This document shows, one piece after another, positions 60,393 to 64,000 of a DNA stretch of 64,000 nt (position 1 is the first letter of the stretch; each line of letters opens with the position of its first letter). Location of the stretch: assembly GCA_002633025.1 (NCBI GenBank), contig NMRB01000259.1, positions 189,440 through 253,439 on the forward strand. Reading direction: 5' to 3'. The stretch is from Notospermus geniculatus. Lineage: Eukaryota; Nemertea; Pilidiophora; Heteronemertea; Lineidae. The notes under the pieces were generated by a model. It was given only the letters and a program-made list of their open reading frames with translations. It did not search any database and had not been told where the DNA came from. A program made the position numbers and the translations under genes.

Positions 60393-60638
60393 AGGCCCGT
60401 ATGCACCAACCCAGATTAGCCCCAATTCGGCTCCAAGTTAAGCTCGAGCTTAAATTTTAATCCTATTGCACCAACCATCGCTGATCCAGAAGTCGGGCTT
60501 AAGCTCTTGAATAACAATGCTTAAGTTTAGGATTAACTCGGGCTTAAGCTCCTGAAATGCTTGAATAGCAGCTTAAGTTATGGATCAGCTAAGCTGTAGC
60601 TTAAACCGAATTTCGGATCAGTTGGTGCATACGGACCT
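60393..60638. mobile_element. 246-bp MITE, GGCCCGTATGCACCAAC ends
   Basis: The left end AGGCCCGTATGCACCAAC and the right end GTTGGTGCATACGGACCT are inverted. The interior has AGCTTAA words in both directions, so the unit folds on itself repeatedly. The target duplication is not certain. Confidence 0.7.
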
Positions 60639-61019
60639 GAGTGGAGGAAGAAAAAAGGAATATAACGTTAACGTTGGTGTTACCGATACGATACAAATCG
60701 TCTTGACAGTATCGGGTGCTTTTCTCTCCAAGGAAATCCCTATGGAAATGCCACAATCGGCATTTGCAGATAGTTTAGTTAGAAATAAAAAAGTGGATCT
60801 GAATGAATCTTGCTTCCTCACTATCTGATAATGGATCTTTCTACGATGGATTGGTCTGCCGATAGCTCAGATTTCAGGATAAAGTTCAACAGAACGTAAT
60901 CTGTGTTCCAGCTAATGGCTACTTCACTGCACCGCACCGGATTAATTATCGCTGCAGCAAGATAAAAGTAACATAGGCCTATCACATGTCTTGCATGTGA
61001 CACAAAATTGTCCTATTGT

Positions 61020-61300
61020 TAGGTTAACTATTGTAATGCTGCCCCAGAGTGAAGGAAACCTCTTTTGAAGGGCCAGGGTTTGAGCTTGTGTTATGCAATG
61101 TGCCTGGGGTGTCAGGCCTTTTGGGAGTGTTGTGTGTTCAGATACACTTTATACGTGTCCGTTGGAATTTGTCACATTCCTTCTGATCTTGAACTTCTTT
61201 GGTCATCGTGGTTTCCTTGTGGTTGTCGACTTAGATGATCAGACCTGTGTAGATGGGGCAGAACAAAAGCAGGTTGTCGTTGAACAGCAATGTTGTTACA
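61020..61300. repeat. Dispersed repeat, partner of 45935-46120
   Basis: Carries the same ordered words as the partner (ATGCTGCCCCAGAGTGAAGG, CTCTTTTGAAGGGCC, GTTCAGATACA, GACCTGTGTAGA) with extra sequence between. Confidence 0.55.
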
Positions 61301-61682
61301 TCACTACGCCTCCGAGTACGCTGCATTGGTGTATATAATGACTAAGCCAATACATGTGGGATTGGAGGATATTTTTTTAAAGTAATCAGTGTATCAATAT
61401 ATTCATTCCTCGGTGTATGTACAGTACATTCTACCAATTACGCCAACGGCAGAAAATGTGCCTGAAAAGCATTGGAAGACAGCGATTGTAAGCAAACCAA
61501 TGCATATAGGTCATTTGACAAGTGGATGATGTCCATGTCCCGTTGTCAATATGTATATGTCAACATGAAGATGATTGCCCAGGAAAGTACATGTAATCAT
61601 GCCATTAATTATTAGGTGGGACAAACAAAGTAAATCTGTCAAGTACATTTGAAATACGCCCTGTTTTTTTTGGGGGGGGGGG

Positions 61683-61913
61683 GTGGACAACGACATTCAC
61701 TGTCAGACGGATAATCACAAAAACGAGTTTTTGCAAATTTCTTCAAGTCATATTCCGCCTCATAACACTGGGAACGTGATTTGCGAAACATGTAATAAAA
61801 CACGAGCAAGGACGTGTTTTTGTCTCTTGTGTCGCTTCCAATGTCACCACGGGCATTTGCTGCCGCTCAATTCGATACCCGAATATCTATTTCGATTATC
61901 AGTCTGTGGGTAA
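61683..61913 (+). other. Cys/His-rich open frame, zinc-finger-like fragment
   Basis: Contains NVICETCNKTRARTCFCLLC, then RFQCHHGHLLPL. The C-x2-C, C-x2-C and C-H/H pairs resemble a B-box-like zinc finger. The frame has no ATG of its own and starts after a G-run, so it could be an exon, a relic, or chance. Confidence 0.25.
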
Positions 61914-62367
61914 ATCGAATCTTATTCAATCAATACTACGAAGTGATCATAATAATTTCATTCGTGTTCTACTCCGTTATCTTCAAAAAACGCCAAATGT
62001 GTATCTCGCGAAGAGGCAACTGTAGTCCGGGCGGCAACCTAGGTTGATATGTTTCCTTATACAAGTTTTTCATAAAGACCATCGTAAATTCACGATCTCC
62101 GGTAACTTTACGGAGTGCGTCACCTGTTGTCCATTTGCAGGCAACCGATTGTTCACTATCGGTGTGACGAAGGATTGTGAAACGGGGCCTTTGTAAACTG
62201 TCCCAGTGCCCGCGAAGCTGTCGTATTAACTTTGTGGAGTGCGAAAGCTATTGTTCATTTGCGGGAAACCTATTGTTCACTCTCAGCCTGACAAAGGATT
62301 TGCCTAGATCTACCCTTAGGTTGCGATTACATAAAATGGTATACGGACATGTCGGTTAACAATATAG
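61914..62367. other. Non-coding stretch, no gene seen
   Basis: Repeats of GGAGTGCG and CTATTGTTCA words near 62112-62285 suggest an old local duplication; nothing else is recognised. Confidence 0.35.
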
Positions 62368-62490
62368 TTTTCGCAAAGCCCCCGAAACGCTAACGTGAAC
62401 GTCTATCCCTTTGTTCGCTGCTCTCTTCGTGGCATCGAACAACGGGTTTGGCGTTGGCGTTGGCGTTTCGGGGGCTTTGCGAAAACTCTC
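62368..62490. mobile_element. Short palindromic MITE, family copy 3
   Basis: Starts AGTTTTCGCAAAGCCCCCGA and ends CGGGGGCTTTGCGAAAACT; the interior has GAACAACGGGTTTGGCGTTG. Confidence 0.75.
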
Positions 62491-62596
62491 CATTGGTTTC
62501 AGGGTCGCGAACCCTTTGTGAAGCCTTTGTTAACCGGCGTGTCCGTGTACCGTATACCTCTAACCACAGCCTTAAAGTTACGGGGGCTTTGTGAAT

Positions 62597-62724
62597 AGGG
62601 AGTTTTCGCAAAGTCCACGAAAAACCAACGCGAACGCCAAACCCATTTTTCGATGCCACGAAGAGAGCACCGAGCAAAAGGACAGACGTTCGCGTTGGCG
62701 TTTCGGGGCTTTGCGAAAACTTTA
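62597..62724. mobile_element. Short palindromic MITE, family copy 4, opposite orientation
   Basis: Starts GGGAGTTTTCGCAAAGTCCA and ends TTTCGGGGCTTTGCGAAAAC. The inner loop (CGAAGAGAGCACCGAGCAAAAGG region) is reversed relative to copy 3. Only 107 bp separates them. Confidence 0.75.
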
Positions 62725-64000
62725 TAATACATTTAAGGTCCCAGGTTGCCTGAATGCAGTCTGATTATCCGTTAGCCAATTTGACAGAGAGCAAAGCAGG
62801 CGCATCCATCTCCCGCTGAAACTCGGATCTTAAAGTAATCAACGTGATCAAAGGCGTTGATAACAGCTTAATCATCTATCAATACCAATCCACAGGTGCG
62901 ACGACGAGCCTGAGAAACCCACAGACAATGGCTGATCCAAGAAGTGTAAAAAATCATATCATGGTTATGGAGTCAATCCATAACCAATGTGTATACAGCT
63001 GATGGAAGACTATTTACGATGTAAAATTGGATCTCACGTGCATTAATCTAAAAGATTACTTGGGGTATTACCTACAAGAGTATCACCTTCAATTTCTTGA
63101 GTAGTTTTAGTGTAGGAGGGCTTATCACTCGACGAATGGCGTTTTCGACTGAAATGTGATATGATGAATTTGATCATAGTAGCAAGTAACTTTGTGGTAT
63201 ACTATTCTGGTATGTACGATGGCCGACTACTTCTATGTAAGAATACTATTTCATGAATAATGTATATTTACTCGTCATTTTGTACATATTTAAATTGTCG
63301 TTGTCAAAGGCAGTGAATGCAGTTTCATAAAAAATCAAAGTTTGAATAAATTTGAATAACTGCCAAAAGTGGATTCGAGTGCTTGTATTTGTATTTGTAT
63401 TTATTTTCATAAGAATATTTACAAGAGAAGGAGGAAAGGGCCGAGGCCGAAGCATTAGTGGCCCTTATGAACAAACTTAAACATAGAATTAAGGCGGTGA
63501 CAAAATAACAATAAACATGAATATTGAGTAAAGAGTGAATGAAAGTACAAAATACAGACAGAGTAAGACAAGTACGGACCGCGGTAGACACCCAGATGAA
63601 CTGGTAAAGACCTATTCAACACTGAGTATCCACCGCGACCGCACCGACCAGAGCAACAACACATTAACGATACACTGTATGTACAGAATAGGAGTACGAT
63701 TTAGGGGGTCATGGCAGCTACCCCAGACATAAGAGCGGGAATGCATGAAGAGGGCACAGAGTCGGGGTTGATGTGTAAGGAACCGATAGAAGTGAAGGAT
63801 CACTATGTAGCATCGCTGAGTATGGAGTTCGCTGTGTCAAGAAAAGTAGCAGTTTTTGATATAATGAGCTTATTCATCTGATTTGAGAAGGGAGGGCCAC
63901 CATGAATCAACAGGTAACTGCGGTCTGACAGATTGGATGAAGCTAAAACAGTTGTGTCAAGATTCGGGATAGAGTCGATATCATTCAGGAATTCAAGTCG
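62725..64000. other. Right-end stretch, no gene recognised
   Basis: Holds a TTGTAT hexamer run (63386-63405) next to GGAAAGGGCCGAGGCCGAAG, a context seen at the ends of LINE-type retroelements. The rest (63480-64000) has no convincing frame or RNA. Confidence 0.35.

Overview
The window looks like nuclear DNA of a marine invertebrate animal, probably a deuterostome (echinoderm, hemichordate or cephalochordate). I infer this from AT-rich intergenic DNA full of ACATGTACATGTA and TAGGCCTA words, intron-split genes with GT-AG borders, tRNA-derived SINEs, Penelope-like retroelement pieces, many short inverted-repeat elements (MITEs), and high divergence between near-identical copies. The species cannot be fixed from the sequence. 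The window is a scaffold: it has six single-N joints (1410, 4743, 19778, 29784, 38649, 54419) and two N runs (31518-31608, 51902-52522).

Layout. 1-304 (-): start of a gene that runs off the left edge. 823-1723: minisatellite inside an inverted repeat. 1727-4742: a broken second copy of the region at 12890-17748. 6978-10770: nested inverted repeats, a Penelope-like fragment with two hammerhead-like motifs, a SINE and small palindromes. 11084-13819 (+): an unfamiliar gene with one PAN/apple-like exon followed by two tandem beta-rich terminal exons. 14544-18816 (-): a complete two-exon, membrane-anchored carboxylesterase. 20425-21576 and 29838-32452 (+): two copies of cytidine deaminase, of which only the second has exon 1. 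26571-29489: a 1.46-kb tandem duplication. 29443-29783 and 38650-40880: a 211-bp satellite. 41-50 kb: mostly non-coding. 50657-53531: a duplicated block with retroelement remnants. 53535-57503 (-): a second PAN/beta-rich locus with the same one-plus-two exon layout as the first, one terminal exon being split by a 362-bp inverted-repeat element. 57.6-64 kb: tandem SINEs, MITEs and no clear gene.

Two points matter most. First, the PAN/beta-rich loci at 11-14 kb and 53-57.5 kb share exon phases and order, each with a single PAN exon upstream of two homologous terminal exons. This suggests alternative terminal exons in a gene family I do not recognise. Second, several apparent duplications are bounded exactly by Ns and look like the two haplotypes of one diploid locus placed in series. 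If so, the window gives a natural comparison of alleles, with empty and filled sites for at least six element insertions and a coding contrast for cytidine deaminase (mostly synonymous changes).
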